Shown: positions 7,919-15,721 of the stretch, one piece after another
Layout: the number at the start of each line of letters is the position of its first letter
Position numbering within the stretch: the first letter of the stretch is position 1
Origin: CAYGZM01 sp964354365
GTDB lineage: Bacteria > Planctomycetota > Phycisphaerae > Sedimentisphaerales > Anaerobacaceae
Assembly (NCBI GenBank): GCA_964354365.1
Contig: CAYGZM010000078.1
Location: forward strand, 1 to 16,966
Reading direction: 5' to 3'
Length of the DNA: 16,966 nt
Notes under the pieces: model-generated
Databases searched by the model: none
The model's input: only the letters and a program-made list of their open reading frames with translations
Told to the model about the DNA's origin: nothing
Program-made: the position numbers and the translations under genes

Positions 7919-8407
7919 TTATGCCAGTGATTCATACATCTCCCAGACCCTGTCCTCATCTTTGACAATCAAAACGGAACAGGGAACGGAGCGCATCGTC
8001 CGTTCGCTCTCATCATAGAATTCATCTCTTCTGCTCCTGATCCGGGAGAGTTCGCCGATAACGAGAAGATCGACCTTACTCTCATTTACAGCATTGACTA
8101 TTTCCTGATGAACGCTTCCCCTGCTGCGTTTCCTGGTAATCGATACTCCCTTTTTGACGGCAAGCTCATTTACATAATTAAGATACCGTTCAGCATCAGC
8201 TTCCATATCGCGCTCATATTCAACCTGCTCATCTTTGAGGAATATCCTCGCTTTCAAGAGGTCTTCCACCGCTCTGACGTTGACAACGTAGTGGGCAATA
8301 AGCTCCGCGCCGGAAAATGACGCAAGGCATATCGCATACTGGGCGGCAGTGATAGACTGTTCAGTGCCGTCAAGATAGACCATTATTCTTTTGATAGGGC
8401 TGCTCAC
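7919..8407 (-). CDS. Universal stress protein (UspA) family protein
   Basis: A single Usp domain of 162 residues. The N-terminus, SSPIKRIMVYLDGTEQSITA, matches the family's first strand and Asp-bearing loop, followed by the AAQYAICLA helix; VDLLVIGELS and SVPCSVLIVK are the usual late strands. The canonical G-x2-G-x9-G-S/T nucleotide loop of ATP-binding members is not intact between these strands (ELSRIRSRRDEFYDESERTM), so it may not bind ATP in the classical way. I chose the GTG at 8407 because GGAG lies 7 bases before it; a longer reading from a TTG at 8443 adds a basic tail with no family match. The start lies inside the end of the ATPase D gene (38-base overlap), implying translational coupling to the ATPase operon. 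Cytoplasmic; role unknown, perhaps tuning the ATPase under stress, which is inference. Confidence 0.87.
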   Translation of the reverse strand: MSSPIKRIMVYLDGTEQSITAAQYAICLASFSGAELIAHYVVNVRAVEDLLKARIFLKDEQVEYERDMEADAERYLNYVNELAVKKGVSITRKRSRGSVHQEIVNAVNESKVDLLVIGELSRIRSRRDEFYDESERTMRSVPCSVLIVKDEDRVWEMYESLA

Positions 8408-9053
8408 GGTTTTTCTCCATCGTCTTGCGCCTTTTTTTCGCAAGATTCTCCTTAACCATTTTCATAAGAATAAACATGTCCCGCTCATTCTCTTCAAGCC
8501 TGCCTTCAATATAATGAACGGTCTCCTTGAGGTTAGGGACTGCGATTTTCTCGAGGGCATTGACTTTTCTGATAGTCTTTTTCACTTCATTAGCAAGCCG
8601 CAATACGGATATTTTCAGCTCAGACAGCTTTCCAAGCAGCTTGAGCACTTCCTTGAAAAAGTCCAAAGAGCTGTCGATCCAGAAGCTGGTTCCCATCGGA
8701 CTGTAGTAAGGGGAGTGCTCCTTGAATTCCGTCTCAACGACAGGAAGGCTGACCCCCATAACCTTCCTGGAGTGAATGGTGATGTCGGCGGTGATATTAA
8801 CAGCCGCGGTCAGATACTGCACTTTGAGCCTTCCCATATCAGAGATTGCCTCTTCGAGGGCCTTATATGCCTTTGCCAGCACACTTTCAACCCGGCTCTG
8901 AAAATCCGCAGTCTGGTCAACGAGCGCCAGAAGCTCAATAATCAGGATATTTCTTTTCTGGTCTAAGAGCTCATATCCCTGCTGCGCAAACTTCAGGTCA
9001 TTTCTGAGTCTGAGCAAGTTTGTTTTTGTTGGTGCATAATTAAGCTGCGCCAT
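8370..9053 (-). CDS. atpD: V/A-type ATPase subunit D (central rotor shaft)
   Basis: The 227-residue protein opens with LNYAPTKTNLLRLRNDLKFAQQGYELLDQKRNILI, the characteristic start of V/A-ATPase subunit D, the long helical hairpin that turns inside the A3B3 head. The C-terminal helix also fits (LRLANEVKKTIRKVNALEKI), ending in a Lys/Arg-rich tail. Length is slightly above the common 200-215 because of that tail, the last dozen residues of which are encoded over the start of the usp gene. ATG at 9053 has AGGT 7 bases upstream and follows the B-subunit stop by 12 bases. Cytoplasmic, with F forming the axle on C. Confidence 0.96.
   Translation of the reverse strand: MAQLNYAPTKTNLLRLRNDLKFAQQGYELLDQKRNILIIELLALVDQTADFQSRVESVLAKAYKALEEAISDMGRLKVQYLTAAVNITADITIHSRKVMGVSLPVVETEFKEHSPYYSPMGTSFWIDSSLDFFKEVLKLLGKLSELKISVLRLANEVKKTIRKVNALEKIAVPNLKETVHYIEGRLEENERDMFILMKMVKENLAKKRRKTMEKNREQPYQKNNGLS
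8415..8418 (-). promoter_or_regulatory. Shine-Dalgarno GGAG for the usp gene, inside the D-subunit gene
   Basis: GGAG stands 7 bases before the GTG at 8407. Both site and start codon lie within the coding end of the upstream ATPase D gene, so ribosomes ending D pass directly over this site. Confidence 0.6.
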
Positions 9054-9065
9054 TATGAATACCTG

Positions 9066-10466
9066 CTATTTCCCATAGAATTTTTCTATTTCCTCATCGG
9101 TAATCCTGTGCAGCTCCTCGACGGGCAGGGTCTTTAAGACTTCCCATCCGAGGTCGAGGGTCTGTTCGATGCTTCTGTTTTCATCCTTGCGCTGAGAAAC
9201 AAACTTCTGCTCGAACTGCCTGCCGAACTCAAGATAATTATGATCCAGGGGGGTCAGCTCCTCCTCTCCGATAACCGATGCCAGATTGCGCACATCTTTT
9301 ACATAGCTGTATGCGGCGAAGAGCTGACTTGCAAGATGAGGATGGTCCTCCCTGGTCATGCCTTTGCCGATACCGTCCTTCATTAAACGGGAAAGGGACG
9401 GGAGCCCCGCAACCGGCGGAAAGATCCCTCTTCCATCCATCTCTCTTTCGAATACGATCTGCCCTTCGGTAATATACCCGGAGAGGTCGGGCACAGGATG
9501 GGATATATCATCATTTGGCATCGTCAGTATGGGCAGCGACGTAATTGAGCCTTTGTACCCTTTGATCATTCCTGAGCGTTCATAGAGCTCGGCAAGGTCC
9601 GAATAGAGATAACCGGGATAGCCTTTGCGGGACGGTATTTCACCCCGGATAGTGGATATCTCACGCAGGGACTCACAATAATTGGTCATATCGGTCATAA
9701 TAACAAGCACGTGCATATCCTCATTGAACGCCAGGTGTTCGGCAAGGGTCAGGGCGGTTCTTGGCGTAATAAGCCGCTCGATTGACGGGTCATCTGCAAG
9801 AGAGAGAAAAAGAGCGACGTTCTCAAGCACGCCGCTCTCCTCAAAGGAGCGGGTGAAGAACCGCGCCACATCGTGCTTTACTCCCATCGCGGCGAAGACA
9901 ACGGCAAATTCGGCATCCGTTCCCCGTATTCTTGCCTGGCGTGCAATCTGGGCCGCAAGCTCATTATGAGGCAGGCCATTGCCGGAAAAAATAGGAAGTT
10001 TCTGGCCCCTGATAAGCGTATTCATTCCATCAATTACAGAAATGCCGGTCTGTATGAAGTCCCGCGGATACTGTCGCGCGGTTGGATTAATTGCCATTCC
10101 GTTGACATTCAGCTCAATGTCGCTTCGTTGCGGCGGCCCTCCATCAATGGGATGACCCAAGCCATTAAATACCCGACCAAGCATCTCCTTTGAAACAGAA
10201 ATGGTAAGCGGCTCTCCGGAGAACCGTACCCGCGTGCCCGGAAGGGTAAGCCCGGACGTCCCTTCAAATACCTGTACAACAACAGCACTGGTTGATGACT
10301 CCAGCACGATCCCCAGCCGAACATTACCGTGCCAGTCCACACACTCAACAAGCTCCCTGTATCCTACGGGGTGTGTTTTGCTGACAAAAATGAGCGGGCC
10401 GTCGATTTTATCGACACCGACATACTCACGCCCGGACAGAAGACGTCTGTTTCTTGCTTCAGGCAT
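9066..10466 (-). CDS. atpB: V/A-type ATPase subunit B (non-catalytic head subunit)
   Basis: The 466-residue protein matches the regulatory/non-catalytic B subunit: where catalytic A has a P-loop, B has SGNGLPHNEL (about residues 161-170), the expected degenerate loop of this subunit, not a defect. Other markers are DGMNTLIRGQKLPIFSG, VVFAAMGVK, the VIMTDMTNYCESLREIS strand-loop, and IRGEIPSRKGYPGYLYSDLA. It alternates with A in the A3B3 hexamer. I take the ATG at 10466, with GGAGG 6 bases upstream; a longer open frame to 10550 adds residues with no family match. The start overlaps the A stop by 8 bases, so A and B are probably translated in coupled, equal amounts. Confidence 0.97.
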   Translation of the reverse strand: MPEARNRRLLSGREYVGVDKIDGPLIFVSKTHPVGYRELVECVDWHGNVRLGIVLESSTSAVVVQVFEGTSGLTLPGTRVRFSGEPLTISVSKEMLGRVFNGLGHPIDGGPPQRSDIELNVNGMAINPTARQYPRDFIQTGISVIDGMNTLIRGQKLPIFSGNGLPHNELAAQIARQARIRGTDAEFAVVFAAMGVKHDVARFFTRSFEESGVLENVALFLSLADDPSIERLITPRTALTLAEHLAFNEDMHVLVIMTDMTNYCESLREISTIRGEIPSRKGYPGYLYSDLAELYERSGMIKGYKGSITSLPILTMPNDDISHPVPDLSGYITEGQIVFEREMDGRGIFPPVAGLPSLSRLMKDGIGKGMTREDHPHLASQLFAAYSYVKDVRNLASVIGEEELTPLDHNYLEFGRQFEQKFVSQRKDENRSIEQTLDLGWEVLKTLPVEELHRITDEEIEKFYGK

Positions 10467-12231
10467 ACAAAGCCTCCATCTGGTCCATTGAACGCTCCAG
10501 GCTTGCTTCGATTTTGTCGAGGCCGGAAAGGTCGTCATTGGGTACAGCAAACTTCATCTTGATTATGTCCTGATAGGCTTTCATTTTTCTTAATTTGCTA
10601 AGGACGGCGCCTTTTTTTAGCGCTTCGGAGCCGCGTTTCCAGTAACTGACAATAATGTGCAGCATTTTTGCCTGTTTCTGAACAATTGAGAACGCATCAA
10701 TTTTGTCGTAGGCATTCTGTTGAAGAAAGGCGTTCTTGAACAACGTGCAGACTTCCAGAATGAATCGCTGCGAATCGGGCAGTGCATCAGGGCCGACCAG
10801 TTTTACCACCTGCTGAAGGCGCACTTCCTTATGAAGCAGCTCCATTATTTCCGTTCGGTCGGAAAGCCATTCCGGACTGACTTTCTGCTCCCACCACGGA
10901 ACCACGTCGTTGAGATACTCGCTGTAGCTGTCAAGCCACGAGATGGCAGGATAGTGGCGGGCATTGGCAAGGTTGCGATCAAGTGCCCAGAAACAGCGGA
11001 TAAACCGTTTTGTATGCTGGGTCACAGGTTCCGAGAAGTCGCCGCCCGGCGGCGATACAGCACCGATTATCGTCACAGAACCACTGTCGCCGTTGAGTGT
11101 CTCCATTGAGCCTGCACGTTCATAGAACTCCGCTATTTTTGTCGGCAGGTAAGCGGGAAAGCCTTCCTCTGCAGGCATCTCTTCCATACGGCCGGAGAGT
11201 TCGCGGAGCGCCTCAGCCCACCGTGACGTTGAATCCGCCATCACTGCGATGGTGTACCCCTGGTCCCTGAAATACTCCGCCATAGTTATTCCAGTGTAGA
11301 TGCTCGCTTCTCTTGCGGAAACCGGCATATTGGATGTATTGGCAATCACGATTGTCCGTTCCATAAGAGAGCGGCCGGTTCTCGGATCAATCAGCTTGGG
11401 AAATTCGGTAAGCACATCTGTAATCTCATTACCTCGCTCACCACAGCCGATATATACAATAAGATCGGCGTCACACCATTTTGCCAGTGCCTGCTGTGTC
11501 ATTGTCTTTCCGGTGCCGAACCCGCCGGGAATTGCCACTGTCCCTCCTTTTGCAACGGGAAAAAGGGTGTCAATAACCCGCTGGCCGGTAATCAGCGGGA
11601 TATCAAGAGGAAGACGGCTCCGCGTCGGCCGTTGAACGCGGATAGGCCACCTGTGCATAAGAAAGAGGTTCTTTCTCTGCGAATCATCGGTCTTCAATAC
11701 CGCAATTACTTCTTCCACCGTATAATCCCCTTCGGGCACAACCGACTCAAGAATGCCCTTATCCCTGGGTGGGACGAGGATTTTATGAAGGACATTTTCC
11801 GTTTCCTGAACGGCGCCGAGGACCTTTCCGCCTGAAATTCGCTCGCCCTCTTTTACTGAAGGAACAAAATGCCACTTTTTCTCTCTGTTCAGCGGGGGAA
11901 CGGTTATTCCACGCTTGATATAAATACCCGACATTTCCCGGATAGATTCAAGGGGTCTCTGGATGCCATCGTAAATAGTACCGACCAGTCCCGGGCCCAG
12001 TTCCGCAGAAAGCGGCATCCCCGCTCCATAAACGGGGTCAAAAGGAGCAATGCCTGTCGTATCTTCATAGACTTGAATGACTGCGCTGTCTGTTTCAAGT
12101 TTAATAAGCTCACCAATAAGATTTTCCTCACCAACGCGGACCAGCTCGAACATCTCAGCGTCGGTAACTCCCATCGCTTCTATTACAGGGCCATTGACCC
12201 GTTTTACGTGTCCTATAATCCTGCGGTTCAT
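10459..12231 (-). CDS. atpA: V/A-type ATPase catalytic subunit A
   Basis: The 590-residue protein has the expected length. The Walker A loop is GGFGTGKT (about residues 236-243), followed by YIGCGERGNEITDVL with the catalytic-glutamate GER motif near 264-269, and by VMADSTSRWAEALRELSGRMEE, the Walker B and following region. The long insertion between the N-terminal barrel and the P-loop (about residues 110-190), typical of A as opposed to F-type beta, is present. It hydrolyses or makes ATP in the cytoplasmic A3B3 head. The ATG at 12231 overlaps the E-subunit stop in an ATGA junction, so translation is coupled. The gene looks intact. Confidence 0.98.
   Translation of the reverse strand: MNRRIIGHVKRVNGPVIEAMGVTDAEMFELVRVGEENLIGELIKLETDSAVIQVYEDTTGIAPFDPVYGAGMPLSAELGPGLVGTIYDGIQRPLESIREMSGIYIKRGITVPPLNREKKWHFVPSVKEGERISGGKVLGAVQETENVLHKILVPPRDKGILESVVPEGDYTVEEVIAVLKTDDSQRKNLFLMHRWPIRVQRPTRSRLPLDIPLITGQRVIDTLFPVAKGGTVAIPGGFGTGKTMTQQALAKWCDADLIVYIGCGERGNEITDVLTEFPKLIDPRTGRSLMERTIVIANTSNMPVSAREASIYTGITMAEYFRDQGYTIAVMADSTSRWAEALRELSGRMEEMPAEEGFPAYLPTKIAEFYERAGSMETLNGDSGSVTIIGAVSPPGGDFSEPVTQHTKRFIRCFWALDRNLANARHYPAISWLDSYSEYLNDVVPWWEQKVSPEWLSDRTEIMELLHKEVRLQQVVKLVGPDALPDSQRFILEVCTLFKNAFLQQNAYDKIDAFSIVQKQAKMLHIIVSYWKRGSEALKKGAVLSKLRKMKAYQDIIKMKFAVPNDDLSGLDKIEASLERSMDQMEALYA
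10473..10477 (-). promoter_or_regulatory. Shine-Dalgarno GGAGG deciding the B-subunit start
   Basis: GGAGG lies 6 bases before the ATG at 10466, inside the last codons of the A gene. It favours this start over the longer frame to 10550. Confidence 0.7.
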
Positions 12232-12902
12232 AGTTGCTCTTTTCTATCGTCCTTAAACAAGGTATTGTATATCAACATTCTGGTTTCTCGCTGGCTTCTT
12301 AACATTCGTGTCTTAACCTGATTATTGAAGGCCGTACGTCCGCCGGCGGCGGTCAGGACAACACCCTGAGATATAAAAGGCTGTTCATCAGACAACGTCA
12401 TCGCTATCTGCCTGCCGGTTTGTGCATGGATTCTTCCCTTGACCTCTGAAAGCATCCGGTCATCGATCAGCATCCGCTCCTTTTGCGAGGCGTTGATTTG
12501 GGCGGACTCGGCATCCAGGCCGATAGCCGCCTCTGTAATCCAGCCCGCCAGAACAGACCTGTAGTCCGCATCGCCGGTCATTGAATTGAGCTTCTTTTCG
12601 ACCCGATCCAGGATGTCGTGCATTACAGCATCCCGGACGCGCATGGAGCGGCGTTTAACCTCAAGCTCTGTGGCGGAGAGAATCTTCCTCTTTGCAGCTT
12701 CCGCCTGCTCTTGCGCTTTTTGCCGGGCGTCATTCAACAGAGATTCGATTTTCTTCTCAGCGTATTTTCTCTTCTCGGCTGCCTGGTCTTCCGCTTCCTT
12801 TATGATTCTTTCCACTTCAGCATGGGCGTCTGTTTCAATGCCCGAAATGAGCGCAGCCTTTTCCTTGTCCACTGATTCCATAGATACCTGTACCTTTTTC
12901 AA
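12228..12902 (-). CDS. atpE: V/A-type ATPase subunit E (peripheral stalk)
   Basis: Charged, Ala/Glu/Lys-rich helix (AHAEVERIIKEAEDQAAEKRKYAEKKIESLL) followed by a more globular C-terminal half containing EQPFISQGVVLTAAGGRTAFNNQV, which matches the E-subunit C-terminal fold. E pairs with the H/G-type coiled coil to hold the head still. Start choice: AGGAGG at 12909-12914 is ideally placed (6 bases) for the TTG at 12902 (224 residues), but abuts the ATG at 12908 with no spacing; ATG at 12881 (weak AGGT) is the other candidate. It follows F by about 48 bases and overlaps A by 4. Confidence 0.92.
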   Translation of the reverse strand: MKKVQVSMESVDKEKAALISGIETDAHAEVERIIKEAEDQAAEKRKYAEKKIESLLNDARQKAQEQAEAAKRKILSATELEVKRRSMRVRDAVMHDILDRVEKKLNSMTGDADYRSVLAGWITEAAIGLDAESAQINASQKERMLIDDRMLSEVKGRIHAQTGRQIAMTLSDEQPFISQGVVLTAAGGRTAFNNQVKTRMLRSQRETRMLIYNTLFKDDRKEQL

Positions 12903-12908
12903 ATACAT

Positions 12909-12914
12909 CCTCCT
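12909..12914 (-). promoter_or_regulatory. Shine-Dalgarno AGGAGG pointing to a TTG start for subunit E
   Basis: The full AGGAGG is 6 bases upstream of TTG at 12902 and 0 bases from ATG at 12908, so it argues for TTG initiation. This is one of the strongest ribosome sites in the operon. Confidence 0.5.
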
Positions 12915-12950
12915 TCTGATATCACGCAAACACAGAAAGTGGCCCGAACA

Positions 12951-13256
12951 TCACAATTTTATCCCGATAGCCGTATTCACCATTTCTCTGATTCCAGCCC
13001 TGCCCGGTTTCGTCCCGTTTCTGTCGGGGATCTCGACAATAAGCGGGAAGCTCACAGTGAACAGGTACTTATTCACGACCGGGCGTATCATATCTGCAAC
13101 ACGTTCGGTAATGATAATAATGCAGGTTTCTTTGTCCTGGAGTACCGCCTGAAAAACGCGCTGTGCTTCATCCGCATTTTCTGCGACTTTTCCAGACACT
13201 CCGACCATCCTGAAACCGAGGACTGTGTCTTCATCGCCTATAATCGAGTATTTCAT
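12951..13256 (-). CDS. atpF: V/A-type ATPase subunit F (central stalk)
   Basis: A 101-residue protein of normal length for F. The start IIGDEDTVLGFRMVGV is the family hallmark (first strand and loop), and CIIIITERVADMI corresponds to the second strand and helix. The C-terminus has the more variable IPDRNGTKPGRAGIREMVNTAIG, also typical. F binds D at the base of the rotor. The ATG at 13256 follows the K stop by 7 bases. Gene order places F before E here, the reverse of the classical archaeal order. Confidence 0.95.
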   Translation of the reverse strand: MKYSIIGDEDTVLGFRMVGVSGKVAENADEAQRVFQAVLQDKETCIIIITERVADMIRPVVNKYLFTVSFPLIVEIPDRNGTKPGRAGIREMVNTAIGIKL

Positions 13257-13263
13257 TGTACAA

Positions 13264-13641
13264 CTATATCTTACCGAGAATCATCAGAGCCGTAATAAAA
13301 CCAAACACAACAAGCCCTTCAGCAAGGGCCACAAAAATCAGGGCCTGGCCTGCAATCTGCGGTTTTTCAGCAACAGCGCCCATAGCTGCGGCGCCAACGT
13401 GAGAAATCGCAATCCCGGCGCCTATGGCGCCAAGACCGAAGGCAACAGCAGCGGCAATCAGGCCGTATTTCATCACGTCGGCTTTTACCGACGACATTTC
13501 CGGCTGTACGGTCTGTTCACCGGGGGATGCCTCTGCAAAAGAACTGGTGCAAAACAGCGTTCCAGTTATTGCCATCACTGTAAAAAGAGCAACAATACTC
13601 TGCGTAATGTGTAATTTCAGTTTTTTTTCGGGTCCATCCAT
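13264..13641 (-). CDS. atpK: V/A-type ATPase subunit K (c-ring proteolipid) with N-terminal extension
   Basis: The 125-residue protein ends in a two-helix hairpin of about 70 residues: Gly/Ala-rich first helix (GLIAAAVAFGLGAIGAGIAI, about 60-79), a loop with EKPQ near 92-95, and a second helix with the ion-binding Glu at about 108 (LIFVALAEGLVVFGFI). Before it sits an extra hydrophobic stretch (IVALFTVMAITGTLF) followed by SSFAEASPGE, which looks like a cleaved signal peptide and linker. It is thus a single-hairpin c subunit, not the duplicated four-helix form. The residues beside the Glu (ALAEGLVVF) lack the Ser/Thr and Tyr, and the first helix lacks the Gln, that coordinate sodium in Na+-type c rings, so proton coupling is the better guess. 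ATG at 13641 has AAGGA upstream. Membrane sector, partner of subunit I. Confidence 0.92.
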   Translation of the reverse strand: MDGPEKKLKLHITQSIVALFTVMAITGTLFCTSSFAEASPGEQTVQPEMSSVKADVMKYGLIAAAVAFGLGAIGAGIAISHVGAAAMGAVAEKPQIAGQALIFVALAEGLVVFGFITALMILGKI

Positions 13642-13690
13642 AGTCTCTTTTCCTTTCTTTCTTGTTTAAGGGCCACTATTGTCAAAATGA

Positions 13691-15712
13691 CTAAAGCTCA
13701 CTATTCAGTGAAATTGGTGCATATAGTTTTCCCGTTCCATGAAAAAACTTCGTAAAGAATTCGTAATAACTAAGCCTCAAGGCCTGTATTCCCGCGGTAA
13801 GACCTTCAAGACCGATCACCAGTATGTTTCCGAGTATAAGAATCAGGACATAGCCGATGCCTGAAGTCATACCGGCAAGGGTGAAAAAGGAGATCATCAG
13901 GCAGACGTGGGCAATACCGAGTCCGGCTACTCGCATAAAAGAGAGCGTATTGGAAAGATAGCCGCTAAAAATCTCAAGAAGCTCAACAGTCCATCCCATT
14001 AAGAAATTGGGCAGCGCCAAAAGCAGATTAGACTTTTTATCAGACTGCCCTCTCCCATGTTCATAATAGTGATAAGGCTCTTTAATAAAGAGCAAAAGTG
14101 AGGGCAGTCCCGCCAGCAGAAATAATGTCATACCCGCAGGAAGCTCCTTGTAATCACGTGCAATCATATAGGATGCAATATATACACCTCCTCCGTATAT
14201 CCACCCGCCGAGTATGCCGCCTTTATCAAAGACCAGCTCCACCCATTTTCCGGTGCGGATAAGATTGATCCAGTTAAAGAGAAGGCCAAGAGCAATAACG
14301 GAAATGCCAAAATATATGGTAATTGAGAGTATGTCAAAAACATTGTTCACTACTGAGCTATGACTGCTATGGCCCGATATGATACCGTGAAAATCGAACC
14401 AAAGCGGTTTAAAAAGGCCCGTGCCGAAGAAGGACCCGAAAAGAGCGCCGAAAACCACTGATGAGAAACCACACCAGATAATAAGCCATGAAAGGCGGTG
14501 CAATCCCTTTTTCTCTTCATCTTTCCTTAAAAGGAATGCGCCGAGAACACCAAGTATTGCCAGTATCAAACCCTGTCCAATATCGGCGAACATAAGTCCG
14601 AACATGGAGAGATACAGGGGCATTACAAAAGGAGTCGGGTCAATCGTGCCATATTGGGGGATGCCGAAATTACTGACCAGCATCTGGAAGGGTGCGAGCA
14701 TTTTAGGATTATTAAACTGTACAGGCACCTCATCGCCGATAGCATCCTTGCTTCTTGCTTCATTCCACTCCAGGTAACAGAGGCCTTCGCATGCCTTTTT
14801 GATTTTTTCCGTCAGTTTCCCTTTCTTCGATGAGGGAAGCCAGCCTGTAAAAATGACTGTCCGGGAAGATGATTTGAAATTGGTCTGAACTATGTAAAAA
14901 AGCTCATTGACCCGCAGATTGACCCAGACCTCCTTGAGGTGCTTCTCTTCCTTTCTTACCAGGTCATTGACCTTTATTTCGAGCTTCTTCTGTTCATCAG
15001 CCAACGTTTTGAGTTTTTCGGAAAGCTCCTTGAAAACATCCTTTTTGACCGACCGCAGCTCACCCGGCAATTCAATTTTGGTCCATCCCGCCTGCGCAAG
15101 GATGCTATTAATCTGCTCACTATCTCTTCTCATTGAGATCAGGAGATGATGGGCCATATCATTTTCCTGACCCAGCGCAATATTTAATGAAGGCAGGCCT
15201 CTCAACCCATCTTCAAGCTGTTTTACATTTAATACGGGAAGTTTCCCGATCTGCATGGAAATAAGGGAGTGTTTTGCCGGGAGCATCACATCGGACAGAC
15301 CCATGCCATACAGCTCCACCTGCCGCCTGAGGTCCTCAAGCTTCAGTATCTCCTGGTTGATTGTCCGCTGCCTTTCCCTGACGCTTTCACGCTCCCCGGC
15401 TATTTTGTCAAGGTGACTCCTCTCTTTTTCAACATCAACAGGAATACGGTTGTTCAGATCTGTTTGTCCCGGCGAGGAAGGAATAATGCCGCCTGTGTGC
15501 AAGAATCCCTCAATCCGTTTCCTTAAATCTGAGATTTCCGTCAGAGACACTTCCGATTTGACGGTTGACAGATTATCCGGTCTATCACCTTCAAATTCTG
15601 ACATTCTGATAAACTGCATGACCCCTTCACTGAGGAGTGCTTCAGTCACCCGCTCACAATGCTTTCCCAGCACTACTGCAAAAAGCTGTGTCATCTGAGT
15701 GGTAAACATCAT
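13691..15712 (-). CDS. atpI: V/A-type ATPase subunit I (membrane stator, a-subunit)
   Basis: The 673-residue protein has an N-terminal cytoplasmic half with heptad-like segments (about residues 95-130 and 230-265), and a C-terminal half with about seven or eight membrane segments beginning near residue 355. Key arginines are visible: R594 in LSFMRVAGLGIAHVCL, matching the essential Arg of the yeast Vph1 SYLRLWALSLAHA segment, and R646 in IQALRLSYYEFFTKFF, matching the second conserved Arg. These lie at the two half-channels next to the c ring. The ATG at 15712 follows the C stop by 9 bases; a second ATG follows at once. The gap to K is 49 bases, with no clear terminator or promoter in it. The gene looks intact. 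Confidence 0.95.
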   Translation of the reverse strand: MMFTTQMTQLFAVVLGKHCERVTEALLSEGVMQFIRMSEFEGDRPDNLSTVKSEVSLTEISDLRKRIEGFLHTGGIIPSSPGQTDLNNRIPVDVEKERSHLDKIAGERESVRERQRTINQEILKLEDLRRQVELYGMGLSDVMLPAKHSLISMQIGKLPVLNVKQLEDGLRGLPSLNIALGQENDMAHHLLISMRRDSEQINSILAQAGWTKIELPGELRSVKKDVFKELSEKLKTLADEQKKLEIKVNDLVRKEEKHLKEVWVNLRVNELFYIVQTNFKSSSRTVIFTGWLPSSKKGKLTEKIKKACEGLCYLEWNEARSKDAIGDEVPVQFNNPKMLAPFQMLVSNFGIPQYGTIDPTPFVMPLYLSMFGLMFADIGQGLILAILGVLGAFLLRKDEEKKGLHRLSWLIIWCGFSSVVFGALFGSFFGTGLFKPLWFDFHGIISGHSSHSSVVNNVFDILSITIYFGISVIALGLLFNWINLIRTGKWVELVFDKGGILGGWIYGGGVYIASYMIARDYKELPAGMTLFLLAGLPSLLLFIKEPYHYYEHGRGQSDKKSNLLLALPNFLMGWTVELLEIFSGYLSNTLSFMRVAGLGIAHVCLMISFFTLAGMTSGIGYVLILILGNILVIGLEGLTAGIQALRLSYYEFFTKFFHGTGKLYAPISLNSEL

Positions 15713-15721
15713 ATGATGCTC

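Noticed and set aside
8408..8443. Extended usp start at TTG 8443 giving a basic N-terminal tail
   Set aside because: The tail does not match the family, the overlap with D would grow, and a GTG with GGAG at proper spacing lies at 8407.
9950..9990. Missing Walker A motif in subunit B as a sign of inactivation
   Set aside because: The B subunit of V/A-ATPases normally lacks a functional P-loop; the rest of the gene is intact.
10467..10550. Extended subunit B start upstream of 10466
   Set aside because: The added residues read in the wrong frame of the A gene's coding end, resemble nothing in B subunits, and 10466 has an excellent GGAGG.
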